Shown here in pieces: positions 33,503 through 43,121 of a stretch of 64,000 nucleotides of DNA. The notes under the pieces are model-generated. The model was not told the origin of the DNA. It ran no database searches and saw only the letters and a program-made list of their open reading frames with translations. The stretch comes from Sanyastnella coralliicola (lineage in GTDB: Bacteria; Bacteroidota; Bacteroidia; Flavobacteriales_D; Sanyastnellaceae), in NCBI RefSeq assembly GCF_030845195.1, contig NZ_CP132543.1, forward strand, positions 1,691,501 through 1,755,500, read 5' to 3'. How positions within the stretch are numbered: position 1 is the stretch's first letter; each line of letters begins with the position of its first letter. The position numbers and the translations under genes were made by a program.

Positions 33503-34605
33503 TGGACAATAAGCGAATCGCCTTTTATTGTAGCTCCATTAGCTGGGGCGGACTAGAGATGAATGTCTTGCGATTCGCTTTGCGCATGAAAAAAGCGCAT
33601 CAAATCGTGACCTTGGTCTGTGTGCAAGATTCTCCTCTTGACAAAGCAGCTCAGAAAGAAGAACTCTCGGTTATTCATGTTGAACGGAACAAGAAATACT
33701 TCGATTTCTCCTCGGCCAGGAAGATTGGAAAGATTTTTAATGAGCTGAACGCAGATGTAGTTTGGATCCGCGATACCAGAGACATTGATGTCTGCGGCTG
33801 GGCAAAACGCTTCTCGAAGCGGAAGTTTAAACTTCTGTACCAACAGGCAATGCAGTTTGGCGTTTCGAAGAAAGACCCAGCACATACCTTCCGATTCCGA
33901 CAGATTGATATTTGGGTGGCTCCTCTGCCCTTTCTCGCTGATCAAGTGAAGAACATGACGCGATTCCCGAAGGAAAGAATTCACACCATTCCTCTGGCGG
34001 TGAATATGGATCGCTTCAAACAGAAGTCAGAGAAAAGTGAGGTCCGTAATGAACTAGGTTTGCCCACAGAAGCGCTTCTTCTCGGGAATATCGGCCGAAT
34101 TGACCCATTGAAGGGCCAGCAATTCCTCATTGAGTCGTTCATCATTTTGGCCCAAGAACGAGCTGACTTGCACCTTCTCATCATGGGTGATCCAACGAAG
34201 AATGAAGGTGATGCGTTCATTCAAAAATTGAAGGCGATTGTCGCTAACGCGGAATTGGATAGTCGTGTGCACTTCCTTCCTCATCGAAGTGACGTCGAAA
34301 AGGCATTTGGTGCACTCGACATCTTCGCTATGACCAGTGTGGGGGAAACATTCGGAATGGTCACCATCGAAGCCATGGCCAGTGGGTTGCCGATCATCGG
34401 CACCAACACATCAGGTACTCCAGACTTATTAGGTCACGGAGAAATCGGAATGCTCTACACGCCCGGTAACATCGATGCGTTCAACTCTCATGTACGCGCC
34501 TTATTCGACAAGGAACTTCGAACAACGCTATCGCGGAAATCGGAAGAAGGCAGTAGACGATTTGAAGAAAGTGTGGTTGTGGAATCGTTGCTGGGAATAC
34601 TCTGA
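33502..34605 (+). CDS. Glycosyltransferase family 4
   Basis: 367 residues with GT-B hallmarks: N-terminal WGGLEMNVLRFALR acceptor loop, a linker near 175, and a C-terminal nucleotide-sugar domain with LLGNIGRIDPLKGQQFLIES and the E-x7-E region ETFGMVTIEAMASGLPIIGT. It starts with GTG on the last base of the preceding stop. Probable role in surface polysaccharide or lipid glycosylation. One-mismatch copies of the dispersed motif lie at 34241 and 34526. Confidence 0.88.
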   Translation: MDNKRIAFYCSSISWGGLEMNVLRFALRMKKAHQIVTLVCVQDSPLDKAAQKEELSVIHVERNKKYFDFSSARKIGKIFNELNADVVWIRDTRDIDVCGWAKRFSKRKFKLLYQQAMQFGVSKKDPAHTFRFRQIDIWVAPLPFLADQVKNMTRFPKERIHTIPLAVNMDRFKQKSEKSEVRNELGLPTEALLLGNIGRIDPLKGQQFLIESFIILAQERADLHLLIMGDPTKNEGDAFIQKLKAIVANAELDSRVHFLPHRSDVEKAFGALDIFAMTSVGETFGMVTIEAMASGLPIIGTNTSGTPDLLGHGEIGMLYTPGNIDAFNSHVRALFDKELRTTLSRKSEEGSRRFEESVVVESLLGIL

Positions 34606-34652
34606 ATCGTGGCTTTCTTATGTGCTCGTGAATCATTTGCTATTTTCACGGC

Positions 34653-35675
34653 ATGCATCTGAAGTACCTTTCAATCTTGACCGCGTTCATCGTAGTCTTT
34701 TCATCTTGTGATCCTCATTCCGAATCCAGTGCCTTACTCTACGAAGCTCAGATTGTTATCAAAGAGTATCGGAATAGCAGCAACCAAGAAGCCTTGCTCG
34801 ATTCTGCACATACTATCCTCGATCACGCTATTGAGTTGAACTCAGAGAACATTGGCGCATGGGAACTAAAATCATGGGTTTCCTTTCAACAAAAGAACTC
34901 TGCAGATTTCATTGCTTCCACAAATAAGGTACTGAGCTATTATCATGGTGACCCACAAGCTCATGCGAATGCAGGAAATGCTTTTCTAATGCTAGGAGAT
35001 GACGCTACAGGATTATCACATCTCGACACGGCACTTACTCTATTTTAGCAGAACACCCTTGAATACCCACATGACCAACAACTCAAGGTGGGCTATTTCA
35101 ACACACTGGTGTCTGCAGGTAAATTCGCTGAGGCGGATGAATTTGTTCGAACTGAAAGATGGAAACCTTCTCCTGGCCTTACTAATGCCATTGCCACTGG
35201 AGGTGCTGAACGACTCGTTCAATCTATTGTAAACGGCAAGGCACATTGGCAAGGTGTCGAAGTAGATGATGCAACAACTCCAGTGATCCCACATTTCCCT
35301 GCGATCTTTTTGAAAGAAGAGGCAAGTCCTTTCGAATCAGATGAACTCGTACGCTACCTTCAATTTGGCGCATTGAGTGATCGTGGCCCCTACACGCAGT
35401 ACATCGAAGTCGAACAAGAAATCAACGAAAAGACCCTTCAAACGTTATCCAAAGAAGGTTTCAACTCCATCTATTTCGTTGTCGATTCGTTGACCTTCGC
35501 ATACCCTGAACCAGCGCTGCTTTGCAAAAACAGCAAGATTACTGAAGCACTCCCCTTTCAAATCAGGGTTTCAATTCAAGACATGGCAAAGTTGGAAGAA
35601 GCCATCAGCATGGGCCTGTTGAGTTGGGATGAGCTGGTGTTGATGGTTGGGGATGATGGGGTTATTTCGATTTAG
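34653..35675 (+). pseudogene. TPR-like lipoprotein interrupted by an in-frame TAG
   Basis: One frame runs from ATG 34653 to the stop at 35675 (340 codons) except for a TAG at 35046-35048. The first 131 codons give a lipoprotein signal peptide (LSILTAFIVVFSSCDP) and TPR-like helices ending HLDTALTLF. After TAG the frame continues unbroken as QNTLEYPHDQQLKVGYFNTL and on to the end, with consistent coding character. A C-to-T change (CAG to TAG) would explain it. A GTG at 35088 could in principle start a second peptide. It may be a recent nonsense mutation, a sequencing error, or a readthrough gene; pseudogene is the plain reading. Confidence 0.75.
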
Positions 35676-35676
35676 G

Positions 35677-35841
35677 GTTAAATGGCTAAATGGCTAAATG
35701 GCTAAAGGGCTAAAGGGCTAAAGGTCTTTTATTCGTTCCACATTCCACATTCCACGTTCAACATTCTACGTTCCACGGATACTCTTCTATCAGCAGACGG
35801 TGGACGGTGGACGGTGGACGGTGGACGGTGGACGGTGGACG
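35677..35841. repeat. Intergenic stepped arrays: 8-bp GGCTAAAT, 7-bp TTCCACA and 7-bp GGTGGAC
   Basis: Three arrays in succession: about five copies of the 8-base word TGGCTAAA/GGGCTAAA (35677-35724), a 7-base-step array of ATTCCAC, GTTCAAC, ATTCTAC words (35731-35777), and six copies of GGTGGAC (35798-35841). They fill the gap between convergent genes; no gene is visible. Confidence 0.9.
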
Positions 35842-35845
35842 GAGA

Positions 35846-37378
35846 TTAATCACATATCTGGCCAAATGCTCCTAGGAAAATGAGGAGGTCAGCAGCGTTT
35901 ACGAGTCCATTGTCATCAAGGTCAGCAACGCATTCTTCACCGTTTGGACCAATGCATGTGCCATCATCAATTGTGGCTGATGGGTTGTAATTGTCTGAAT
36001 TAGGGTTAGTACAACCTAGAATACCTGAAACGATTCCCCAGTTGACTGTTGGTGTTGGCGCTGCACATCCATCGGCAAGTTCAACCACGCAGAAGTACGC
36101 TCCTGCTTCAGTAGGCGAAAAGCTTGAACCGTTGGCTCCTGCAATGAGGTTTCCATCTTGGTACCAGTAGTAATTGTCACCGCCTGAAGTAAAGAGAGAC
36201 ACGTCGTTTCCTGAGATTTGAGGATCCAAATCACCACATGGGTCAACGAGTTTATAGATTGTTCCGTTCAGATTGGCAACATAGAGGTCTCCGGCCATGT
36301 TTTCTCCAAACGCTACCCAGCCAAATCCTTGTCCGAGTAGAACTTCGTCTTGATCAAAACCTCCACCGTTTGGTGTCAATGCTAAGAAGTCACCAGCGCA
36401 GTAATCAGTGAAGAAGTACTTGCCGTACATGTTCGGGAATTCGCTTCCTCGGTAAACGTGACCTCCAGTAATTGAACACCAGTTGTACGGACCACCATGA
36501 GACACTTGTGCCACCGGATCAACATACGCCGCAGCACCTGCACACCCCGAAGTGTTATATGGATCTGTTCCTTCGTAACAGCGCCACCCGTAGTTCTCAC
36601 CTCCTACCGAAGATGCTTCTTGGAAATCAACTTCTTCCCAATCGTTCTGTCCAACATCTCCAATCCATAGGTCTCCTGTCAATCGATCAAAAGAGAACTT
36701 CCACGGATTTCTGAAGCCTATAGACCAAATCTCATCCAATACCGTCGCGTCACCCACAAACGGATTCGAAGCTGGAATCGAATAAGGCAAGCCATTATCA
36801 ATATCCAGTCGTAAAATCTTACCCAGAAGGTTCTGAGGGTTCTGTGCGTAGTTGTTCGGATCTCCTTGTCCGCCACCATCTCCTAGAGCAACGTAAAGGA
36901 AACCGTCAGGACCAAATGCAATATGCCCTCCGTTGTGGTTACCCGCAGGTTGATCCACATTGATAATCAGTTCCGCCGAACCGGCATCTGCCACATTAGG
37001 GTTGCCAGAAACAGTATAACGCGCCACTTGAGTATCACCCGAACCATCGGTATAGTTCACGAAGAAGAACCCATTGTTCGAATAATCTGGATGGAAAGCT
37101 AATCCAAGCAGTCCACGTTCTGAGCCATTGCTAATCAAGCCCCCGATGTCAAGGAAGGTTCCAAGATCATTCCCCATCGCATCATAAACCTCAATATGTC
37201 CGAGGTCTTGCTCGATGATAAACAAACGATCATCTCCGCAATGATAAATCCCAACAGGATCATTCATCCCGGTAATGAAAGGTTCCAATTCAATTTCTAA
37301 AGGTGAAGGTGATTGCGCAAAAAGGCTCACACTAAGAAAGCATGCCGCAAGGCAAAGGCAAAAGCGATTAAGGTACAT
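35846..37378 (-). CDS. Secreted PQQ-type sugar dehydrogenase-like protein with dockerin-like tail
   Basis: 510 residues: signal peptide ([17 protein letters not shown]), then a six-bladed beta-propeller of the soluble glucose/sorbosone dehydrogenase family. It shows [40 protein letters not shown] and GDGGGQGDP with the PQQ-site histidine, and [20 protein letters not shown]. After the propeller comes an Ig-like module, a cysteine-rich [19 protein letters not shown] motif, and at the very C-terminus one calcium-loop-like module [16 protein letters not shown] between two cysteines. The last part resembles a single dockerin/EF-hand and replaces a normal T9SS domain. Oxidises sugars or aldehydes if PQQ is bound; not proven. 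Confidence 0.87.
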   Translation of the reverse strand: MYLNRFCLCLAACFLSVSLFAQSPSPLEIELEPFITGMNDPVGIYHCGDDRLFIIEQDLGHIEVYDAMGNDLGTFLDIGGLISNGSERGLLGLAFHPDYSNNGFFFVNYTDGSGDTQVARYTVSGNPNVADAGSAELIINVDQPAGNHNGGHIAFGPDGFLYVALGDGGGQGDPNNYAQNPQNLLGKILRLDIDNGLPYSIPASNPFVGDATVLDEIWSIGFRNPWKFSFDRLTGDLWIGDVGQNDWEEVDFQEASSVGGENYGWRCYEGTDPYNTSGCAGAAAYVDPVAQVSHGGPYNWCSITGGHVYRGSEFPNMYGKYFFTDYCAGDFLALTPNGGGFDQDEVLLGQGFGWVAFGENMAGDLYVANLNGTIYKLVDPCGDLDPQISGNDVSLFTSGGDNYYWYQDGNLIAGANGSSFSPTEAGAYFCVVELADGCAAPTPTVNWGIVSGILGCTNPNSDNYNPSATIDDGTCIGPNGEECVADLDDNGLVNAADLLIFLGAFGQICD

Positions 37379-37422
37379 GGCTCTGGTTTGGTGTAGACAA
37401 GATACGAAATTGCGACGTCCCT

Positions 37423-37625
37423 ATTCCGGCGTCCGGCATCCGGCGTCCGTTCTTTCTTCTGGGAAATCACCGCCGCGATCTGCGTTCCGCGTTCCGCAAT
37501 CTCTATTCCGGCGTCCGGCGTCCGGCGTCCGTTTCTTTTCCTATAGCTTCACCACCGCATTCCACATTCCACGTTCAACATTCCACATTCCGCGATCCGC
37601 GATCCGCATTCCGCGTTCCTCTTCC
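37423..37625. repeat. Intergenic 7-bp-step repeat cluster upstream of prfC
   Basis: Four blocks with a 7-base step: GGCGTCC/GGCATCC words at 37423-37450 and 37505-37532, GCGTTCC words at 37472-37498, and mixed ATTCCAC, GTTCAAC, GATCCGC and ATTCCGC words at 37557-37625. The same vocabularies recur at 39941, 56862 and 35731. Confidence 0.9.
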
Positions 37626-37637
37626 ACGAAAACAATC

Positions 37638-37645
37638 TACCTTTG
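37638..37645 (+). promoter_or_regulatory. -7 promoter element of prfC (TACCTTTG)
   Basis: An exact TAnnTTTG match ends 5 bases before the prfC ATG, so transcription should start at or next to the start codon and the mRNA would be leaderless or nearly so. Confidence 0.65.
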
Positions 37646-37650
37646 CCGCC

Positions 37651-39246
37651 ATGTCATTGAACGAAGAGATCAATAAACGGAAAACCTTTGCGATCATCTC
37701 TCACCCAGATGCCGGAAAGACAACGCTGACAGAGAAGTTTCTTCTTTTTGGAGGGGCCATCCAGACAGCGGGTGCAGTGAAGAATAACAAGATCACGAAG
37801 ACAGCCGCGTCTGACTTCATGGATATCGAACGTCAACGTGGAATCTCGGTGGCTACATCGGTGATGGGCTTTGAGTATAAAGGACTCTTAATCAACCTCC
37901 TTGACACCCCAGGTCACAAAGACTTCGCGGAAGACACTTACCGAACACTGACTGCTGTAGACAGCGTCATTCTCGTAGTCGATAGTGTGAAAGGTGTGGA
38001 GGAGCAGACAAAGCGACTCATGGAGGTATGCCGTATGCGCGATACCCCTGTAATCATCTTCGTGAACAAGGTTGACCTTGAAGGACGTGATCCGTTTGAT
38101 CTTTTGGATGAGCTAGAAAGCATGTTGAATATCAATGTGCGTCCGCTGAGTTGGCCTATTAGTAAAGGGTATAGCTTCAAAGGGGTGTACGATCTCTACA
38201 ATAGTTCATTGAAGTTGTTTGAAGCGAACAAGACCAAAGTGGTTCACGAGCAGGTGGAAATTAAAGACCTTGATGACCCACAGCTTGATGAATTGGTAGG
38301 CGAACATGCCGATCAATTGCGCGAAGATGTTGACTTGATCCAAGGAGTGTATGAAGAGTTTGAAGACGAAGAGTACCTGCAAGGGAAACTTGCCCCTGTA
38401 TTCTTTGGTTCAGCCGTAAATAACTTCGGGGTTCAAGAAATGCTCGACACCTTCGTCCGCATCGCTCCTGTTCCACAGCCTCGTCCTACAGACGTGCGTG
38501 ACATTGCTCCAGACGAGAACAAATTCACTGGGTTTGTTTTCAAGATTCACGCGAATATTGATCCAAAGCACCGTGACCGCATTGCCTTTTTGCGCGTTTG
38601 CTCGGGTAAGTTTGAACGCAACAAGTTCTTCAACCACGTACGACTGGAAAAGAAGCTGAAATTCGCCAATCCAGCGACCTTCATGGCGCGCTCGAAGAAT
38701 GTGGTCGACGAAGCCTTCCCAGGTGATGTGGTTGGATTATATGACACCGGCAACTTCAAGATTGGAGACACCTTAACCGAAGGTGAAGCACTTCAATTCC
38801 AAGGGATTCCTAGTTTCTCTCCTGAGATCTTCAAAGAGTTGGTTAACCTTGACCCAATGAAGAGCAAGCAGCTCGATAAAGGAATCAAGCAGCTGACCGA
38901 TGAAGGGGTGGCTCAGTTGTTTATCCGAGAAGCTGGAAGTCGTAAAATCGTGGGAACCGTTGGTGAACTTCAGTTTGAGGTAATTCAATACCGACTGGAA
39001 CACGAATACGGCGCAAAGTGTGAATTCCGTCCGAAGAACTACTTCAAAGCATGCTGGCTGACTACTGAGAACGAAGAGAAATTAGAGGAGTTCAAACGTA
39101 TCAAAGCACTCGAAATCGTTCAAGACAAGGATGGAAACGACGTTTACCTCGCTCCTTCTCAGTTCTTGCTAGATATGGAGCGTCAGAATTTCCCAGAAAT
39201 TGAGTTCCACTTTACAAGCGAATTCAAGACCGCAGGTGTTAATTGA
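37651..39246 (+). CDS. prfC: Peptide chain release factor 3
   Basis: 531 residues, full-length RF3 GTPase that recycles RF1/RF2 after termination. G1 reads [13 protein letters not shown] (residues ~18-30), G2 lies in [11 protein letters not shown]3 is DTPGHKDF (~89-96) and G4 FVNKVDL (~143-149). Domain II and III stretches such as [20 protein letters not shown] follow. Start ATG is fixed by the protein family and by the promoter word five bases upstream. Ends before a moderate terminator. Confidence 0.97.
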   Translation: MSLNEEINKRKTFAIISHPDAGKTTLTEKFLLFGGAIQTAGAVKNNKITKTAASDFMDIERQRGISVATSVMGFEYKGLLINLLDTPGHKDFAEDTYRTLTAVDSVILVVDSVKGVEEQTKRLMEVCRMRDTPVIIFVNKVDLEGRDPFDLLDELESMLNINVRPLSWPISKGYSFKGVYDLYNSSLKLFEANKTKVVHEQVEIKDLDDPQLDELVGEHADQLREDVDLIQGVYEEFEDEEYLQGKLAPVFFGSAVNNFGVQEMLDTFVRIAPVPQPRPTDVRDIAPDENKFTGFVFKIHANIDPKHRDRIAFLRVCSGKFERNKFFNHVRLEKKLKFANPATFMARSKNVVDEAFPGDVVGLYDTGNFKIGDTLTEGEALQFQGIPSFSPEIFKELVNLDPMKSKQLDKGIKQLTDEGVAQLFIREAGSRKIVGTVGELQFEVIQYRLEHEYGAKCEFRPKNYFKACWLTTENEEKLEEFKRIKALEIVQDKDGNDVYLAPSQFLLDMERQNFPEIEFHFTSEFKTAGVN

Positions 39247-39259
39247 TTCAAACTGTAAC

Positions 39260-39300
39260 AAAACACACCCAGGCTAACGTCCTAAGGAGGAGTGTTTTTA
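39260..39300 (+). terminator. Probable Rho-independent terminator of prfC
   Basis: AAAACAC pairs with GTGTTTT across a 25-base loop with some inner pairing, followed by two more T. The loop is long, so the call is moderate. Confidence 0.5.
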
Positions 39301-39302
39301 GC

Positions 39303-39310
39303 TATCTTTG
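39303..39310 (+). promoter_or_regulatory. -7 promoter element (TATCTTTG)
   Basis: Exact TAnnTTTG match ending 5 bases before the ATG at 39316; same near-leaderless arrangement as prfC. Confidence 0.6.
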
Positions 39311-39315
39311 ATACA

Positions 39316-39939
39316 ATGCGGAATTTAATCCTTCTTGTCCTTCTCATTACTGCCGTTCAATTGAACGCTCAAGACAGCACCAAAGCCGTGATTCAGTTCA
39401 GTGGTTTGGTTGTGACAGGAGATTCCTTGAATCCAGTTCCTTTCACCACTGTATACCGTGAAAGAGATCAACGAGGAAGCATCACAGACAACGTAGGATT
39501 CTTCAGCATCCCAGCATTCGCGGGAGACACCATCAAATTCTCTGGAATTGGATACATGCCTGAAGAGTACATCATCCCTGATACACTCTCGAATCCTCGT
39601 TACAACATTGTTCAGCTTCTCAGCAGAGACACCATCCAGCTGAACACCACTTACGTCTACCCTTGGCCAACCAAGGAACGTTTCAAGCAAGATTTCCTCG
39701 CCCTCGACATCCCTCGCACAGAAGAAGAGCTCGCCGAGAAAAACCTCGAAGCAGCCATGATGTACGAGCGCATGCGAGAAATCGACCCAAGCGCCGCTGA
39801 AGCATACCGCTACGCCATCACGCAAGAGTCAAATAAAATCAGCTACGCTGGTCAACTCCCTACCATCTCTCTGATGAACCCTATCGCCTGGGCACAGTTT
39901 ATCCAGGCATGGAGAAATGGGGATTTCAAGAGGCAATAA
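39316..39939 (+). CDS. Secreted carboxypeptidase-regulatory-like domain protein
   Basis: 207 residues: signal peptide (MRNLILLVLLITAVQLNAQD), a CarboxypepD_reg-like beta-sandwich (IQFSGLVVTGDSLNPVPFTT, then GSITDNVGFFSIPAFAGDTI) as found at the N-terminus of TonB receptors, and a helical C-terminal part with EEELAEKNLEAAMMYERMRE. No receptor domain follows, so it is a stand-alone periplasmic protein. I took ATG 39316, which begins the signal peptide and follows a promoter word, over an in-frame ATG at 39292. Confidence 0.83.
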   Translation: MRNLILLVLLITAVQLNAQDSTKAVIQFSGLVVTGDSLNPVPFTTVYRERDQRGSITDNVGFFSIPAFAGDTIKFSGIGYMPEEYIIPDTLSNPRYNIVQLLSRDTIQLNTTYVYPWPTKERFKQDFLALDIPRTEEELAEKNLEAAMMYERMREIDPSAAEAYRYAITQESNKISYAGQLPTISLMNPIAWAQFIQAWRNGDFKRQ

Positions 39940-39940
39940 A

Positions 39941-40052
39941 ATCCGGCGTCCGGCATCCGGCGTCCGTTCCACTATTATTCCGCGATCCGCATTCCGCGAT
40001 CCGCGTTCCGCATTCCTCGTTCCGCGATCCGCGATCCGCGATCCGCATTCCA
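39941..40052. repeat. Intergenic 7-bp-step repeat cluster
   Basis: GGCGTCC/GGCATCC words (39941-39968) and GATCCGC/ATTCCGC/GTTCCGC words (39978-40052), the same vocabularies as 37423-37625. Apparent reading frames here are by-products of the repeats. The rest of the gap to 40143 holds no recognised feature. Confidence 0.88.
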
Positions 40053-40143
40053 CCACTCGTAGGAAAAAACTTACACTTCATCGTAACCTTTACGCACATC
40101 ATCGAGTAAATAATCCTACCTGATTTAAAACAAACTCGTGCGG

Positions 40144-42006
40144 ATGAACAGACTAATTACCCTAGTCACTGCCCTCCTTTTCTCTCTCATTTCAATGGCC
40201 CAAGAAGGCCCAGGAGGTGTTCAAGGTGATGCCCAAAACAGATTCTGGTTTTCAGCTGATGTTCTTTATTCTATTGACGAAGAAGAGCTTATCTCGCAAT
40301 GGAAAAACTACGGTGGAAACACGCTAGCCGCTTATGAAGTTGGCGGACGTAGACCAATGGTTGTATACGAGAATGACTATGCCTTAAATGGCTATCCGAC
40401 GATTCAGTTTGATGGTAATAACGATCGACTTAAGATCGATAACAACAGTGATATCAACACCTTTTCTACAGCGAACCCGGTTGCCCAAAGAAGCTATTAT
40501 ATCGTATTCACAACAGGGGAAGAAACAGAAGACCGTATGGTCATCTATGAAGAAGGTGGCGAAGAACGTGGATTCAATATCTGGATTGAGGAAGACGAAC
40601 TGTTTGTCGGAACCTATAATATTTCTGATGATGGTGAAGGTTCGGAATGGGAATACACCTATATCAGCGACGAAGTAGATCAGGAAGAAGCATACATCAT
40701 TAGCGTTCATATCGACGGTGATGAAGATGCTGATGGCACCATGGACGTGTATATGAACGGTGGTTTACTTGACACTGCAGAAGGTGTTGGGTTAAGATAC
40801 CCAAGTGAAGGCAACGTTTGTCTTGGCGCTATGCACGGAGATAGCTACTTCATTGATGAAGAAGAAAACGGTCAACGCTACGAATTTGAAGGACAAATTG
40901 CGGAGTTCATCCTCTACAACCAGATTCACGGATTGGCTCAACGTAACATCATTGAGAATTACTTGAGTGCTAAGTTTGATATTCCGCTTGACGGCAATGA
41001 TTACTACTATGGAGATCACCCTACATGGGGTAACCATGACCACCATGTGATTGGCATTGGAAGTCAAGGAGGTGTTTCCAATACGGTAGCTCAAGGTTCT
41101 GGAATCGTGCGCATGAGCAACCCTTCTGACCTTGGACTGAATGAATATCTCTTCTTGGGCTATAGCGATTTCAAGTTCGGTTGGAGAAATAGTGACCTCC
41201 CGAATAACATTGCAGGACGTTCTTCAGGTAGCTGGATATTCGATGAAGTTGGAGGAAATGTAGGAGCTACAACCCTCACCTTTGACCTGTCAGATTATAT
41301 GCCAAACAATGCGGTTGATTTCCGCTTAATCGCTGATATTGATGGTGATGGATACTACGCTGACGAAACCCCATTGAACATTATCCCTGCCACTTCTGAT
41401 GGCGTGAGATATTCGTTCTCAGGAGTCGACATTCCCGAAGGAATCGACTTCACCTTAGGATTTGCTATGCTTTTCCTTCCTGTTGAATTTGCTGATTTTA
41501 CTGCGTCTCCAGTGAGCGGAGATGTCAAGTTGAATTGGTCAACCTCTAGTGAGACTAACAACCAACTCTTCAAAATAGAACGCTCGACCAATGCAGTAGA
41601 TTGGGAAGTGATAGCCTACGTAGATGGTGCCGGTAATAGCCAATCGCTCATCAACTATGACTATACAGATACGCATGCCCTGCATGGTACTTCCTACTAC
41701 CGCATTCGTCAAATGGACTTCTCAGGGGCGAATAGCCTTTCAATGGTCAGATCTGTCTACATCACGGACGACAGCGGCTTGTGGGGACTATACCCGAACC
41801 CTGGAAATGAAGTGGTCACAGTGTACAACGATGGTTCAACTAAAATGCAGTTGGAGGTATTCGATTTATACGGACATCGCATTGAACGCATTCAAATCCG
41901 TGAAGGTGAGCGTAAGAGCCTAAACGTCAGCGACTGGGCTGCGGGAGTTTATATTGTTACCACAGAGGACAACGATAAGGAGTTCGTTCGTTTTGTTAAA
42001 CGATAA
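40144..42006 (+). CDS. Secreted T9SS cargo protein with concanavalin-like domain
   Basis: 620 residues: signal peptide (MNRLITLVTALLFSLISMAQ) and a long beta-rich region with LamG/concanavalin-type strands (TIQFDGNNDRLKI, CLGAMHGDSYFID, GQIAEFILYNQ). These are typical of Bacteroidota surface proteins beginning with a DVLYS-type module. A fibronectin-like module (VKLNWSTSSETNNQLFKIER) follows, then a C-terminal T9SS type A domain (LYPNPGNEVV to EFVRFVKR). Mildly acidic with several DxDGDG-like turns (ADIDGDGYYAD) that could bind calcium. A GTG two codons upstream is an alternative start. Confidence 0.86.
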   Translation: MNRLITLVTALLFSLISMAQEGPGGVQGDAQNRFWFSADVLYSIDEEELISQWKNYGGNTLAAYEVGGRRPMVVYENDYALNGYPTIQFDGNNDRLKIDNNSDINTFSTANPVAQRSYYIVFTTGEETEDRMVIYEEGGEERGFNIWIEEDELFVGTYNISDDGEGSEWEYTYISDEVDQEEAYIISVHIDGDEDADGTMDVYMNGGLLDTAEGVGLRYPSEGNVCLGAMHGDSYFIDEEENGQRYEFEGQIAEFILYNQIHGLAQRNIIENYLSAKFDIPLDGNDYYYGDHPTWGNHDHHVIGIGSQGGVSNTVAQGSGIVRMSNPSDLGLNEYLFLGYSDFKFGWRNSDLPNNIAGRSSGSWIFDEVGGNVGATTLTFDLSDYMPNNAVDFRLIADIDGDGYYADETPLNIIPATSDGVRYSFSGVDIPEGIDFTLGFAMLFLPVEFADFTASPVSGDVKLNWSTSSETNNQLFKIERSTNAVDWEVIAYVDGAGNSQSLINYDYTDTHALHGTSYYRIRQMDFSGANSLSMVRSVYITDDSGLWGLYPNPGNEVVTVYNDGSTKMQLEVFDLYGHRIERIQIREGERKSLNVSDWAAGVYIVTTEDNDKEFVRFVKR

Positions 42007-42072
42007 TGCACTTTTCCGCCTTTGGCGAAAGAGGAAAAAGAAATATCATTGCTTTGGAATCGTTCAAAGCAT

Positions 42073-42621
42073 ATGCGCCTTCTCCTTCTTCTCAGCTCTT
42101 TAGTATTATTCGCTAGCGCGGAAGCACAAATTATCTCGAGTGATTCTATTCCTACATGGACAAAACCACCTTTCTTCCATAGAGATCACGGATATGGCTC
42201 AGCTTTACTAAATAGCGAACGTTCCTTAGGAATCATGCCTGAAGTCAGCGCCTTTTCACAATACCCCGTAGGTCTTGCCCTAGGCTTAGGTCAATTCATG
42301 AATGGTGAAGGTGGCGGCACTTCATTCGGGATCTACGGAGGTGGAAACTACAGTTGGACCTACGAAACCATCGCTCCCAAAGTGGGTGTATGGGCTCACA
42401 CCTACGCCTTTGTCGCTGGAGTGAACGCAGGTGCAGATATGCATTGGTACCCAACAGACAACGGACGGTCACTTATATTCAGACCGAAAGTGGGCATCGG
42501 ACTGTACAAGTTCTTTATCTATTACGGACGAAACTTTGGAGACCTCTTTGAAGTCGAAGGTGTACACAGAAACAGCATCACCATCACTGGCTACATCACC
42601 ACTTTCCCTTGGAAACGTTAG
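42073..42621 (+). CDS. Predicted outer-membrane beta-barrel protein
   Basis: 182 residues: signal peptide (MRLLLLLSSLVLFASAEAQ) followed by alternating aromatic/aliphatic strands with glycine turns (GLALGLGQFMNGEGGG, FGIYGGGNYSWTYET, GVWAHTYAFVAGVNAGADM), ending in a strand FPWKR. This fits a small 8-stranded beta-barrel. The dispersed 14-bp motif lies within the signal peptide codons (42110). It overlaps the convergent msrB by 4 bp. The ATG at 42073 fits the signal peptide. Confidence 0.75.
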   Translation: MRLLLLLSSLVLFASAEAQIISSDSIPTWTKPPFFHRDHGYGSALLNSERSLGIMPEVSAFSQYPVGLALGLGQFMNGEGGGTSFGIYGGGNYSWTYETIAPKVGVWAHTYAFVAGVNAGADMHWYPTDNGRSLIFRPKVGIGLYKFFIYYGRNFGDLFEVEGVHRNSITITGYITTFPWKR

Positions 42622-43121
42622 TCTTCCATTTTACGAAGGGCAACAGCGTTGATGCAGTAACGAAGTCCACTTGGCGCTGGGCCGTCAGGAAAAACGTGGC
42701 CTAAGTGCGCATCACAGGTATTACATACCGTTTCTACCCTTTTCATCCCGAAAGTAGAATCAATATGGTAAGCGACTGCACTTTCTTTGATAGGCTGCGT
42801 AAATGAAGGCCATCCCGTGCCGCTTTCAAACTTCACACTCGCATCAAATAGCGGTGTTCCACAACACACGCATTTGTACTTGCCTGGGTCGAACAAGCTG
42901 CACATTTCAGAACTAAATGCGCGTTCCGTTCCTTTGAGTCGAGTCACTCTGAACTCTTCAGGAGTCAAGGTCGCTTTCCACTCTTCTTCAGAACGTTCAT
43001 CTCGACGTTCCGGTGTTGGATTACCGTGATTGGCGAAACGTAATACGTCTCCCCAGTCTAACATGCTCGCATCTGTTTTCATACCTGCAAGTTGCTTCTT
43101 TTTTCGCCAACGAAATATCAC
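42618..43121 (-). CDS. msrB: Peptide methionine-(R)-S-oxide reductase
   Basis: 167 residues, MsrB, which repairs methionine-R-sulfoxide in proteins. Zinc-binding pairs are CVCCGTPLF (near 84-87) and CNTCDAHLGHVF (near 133-136), the active-site cysteine is in LRYCINAVAL near 156, and ESGTGWPSF is conserved. The N-terminal ~45 residues are an extension with no clear signal peptide; the ATG at 43121 forms an ATGA overlap with the CIA30 gene, supporting it over an internal ATG at 43082. Cytoplasmic. Confidence 0.94.
   Translation of the reverse strand: MIFRWRKKKQLAGMKTDASMLDWGDVLRFANHGNPTPERRDERSEEEWKATLTPEEFRVTRLKGTERAFSSEMCSLFDPGKYKCVCCGTPLFDASVKFESGTGWPSFTQPIKESAVAYHIDSTFGMKRVETVCNTCDAHLGHVFPDGPAPSGLRYCINAVALRKMED

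Noticed and set aside
35046-35048. Recoded TAG (pyrrolysine or programmed readthrough)
   Set aside because: No supporting stem-loop or repeated use of TAG was seen; a nonsense mutation or sequence error is simpler.
37275-37676. Plus-strand 133-residue reading frame upstream of prfC
   Set aside because: It crosses the antisense end of the sugar dehydrogenase gene and then the 7-bp arrays; its sequence is translated repeat.
39829-40123. Several 66-75-residue frames on both strands
   Set aside because: All are translations of the GATCCGC/ATTCCGC arrays.
42009-42039. Terminator hairpin after the T9SS protein at 40144-42006
   Set aside because: CTTTTCC and GGAAAAG can pair around an inner GCC/GGC stem, but no T tract follows on either strand.
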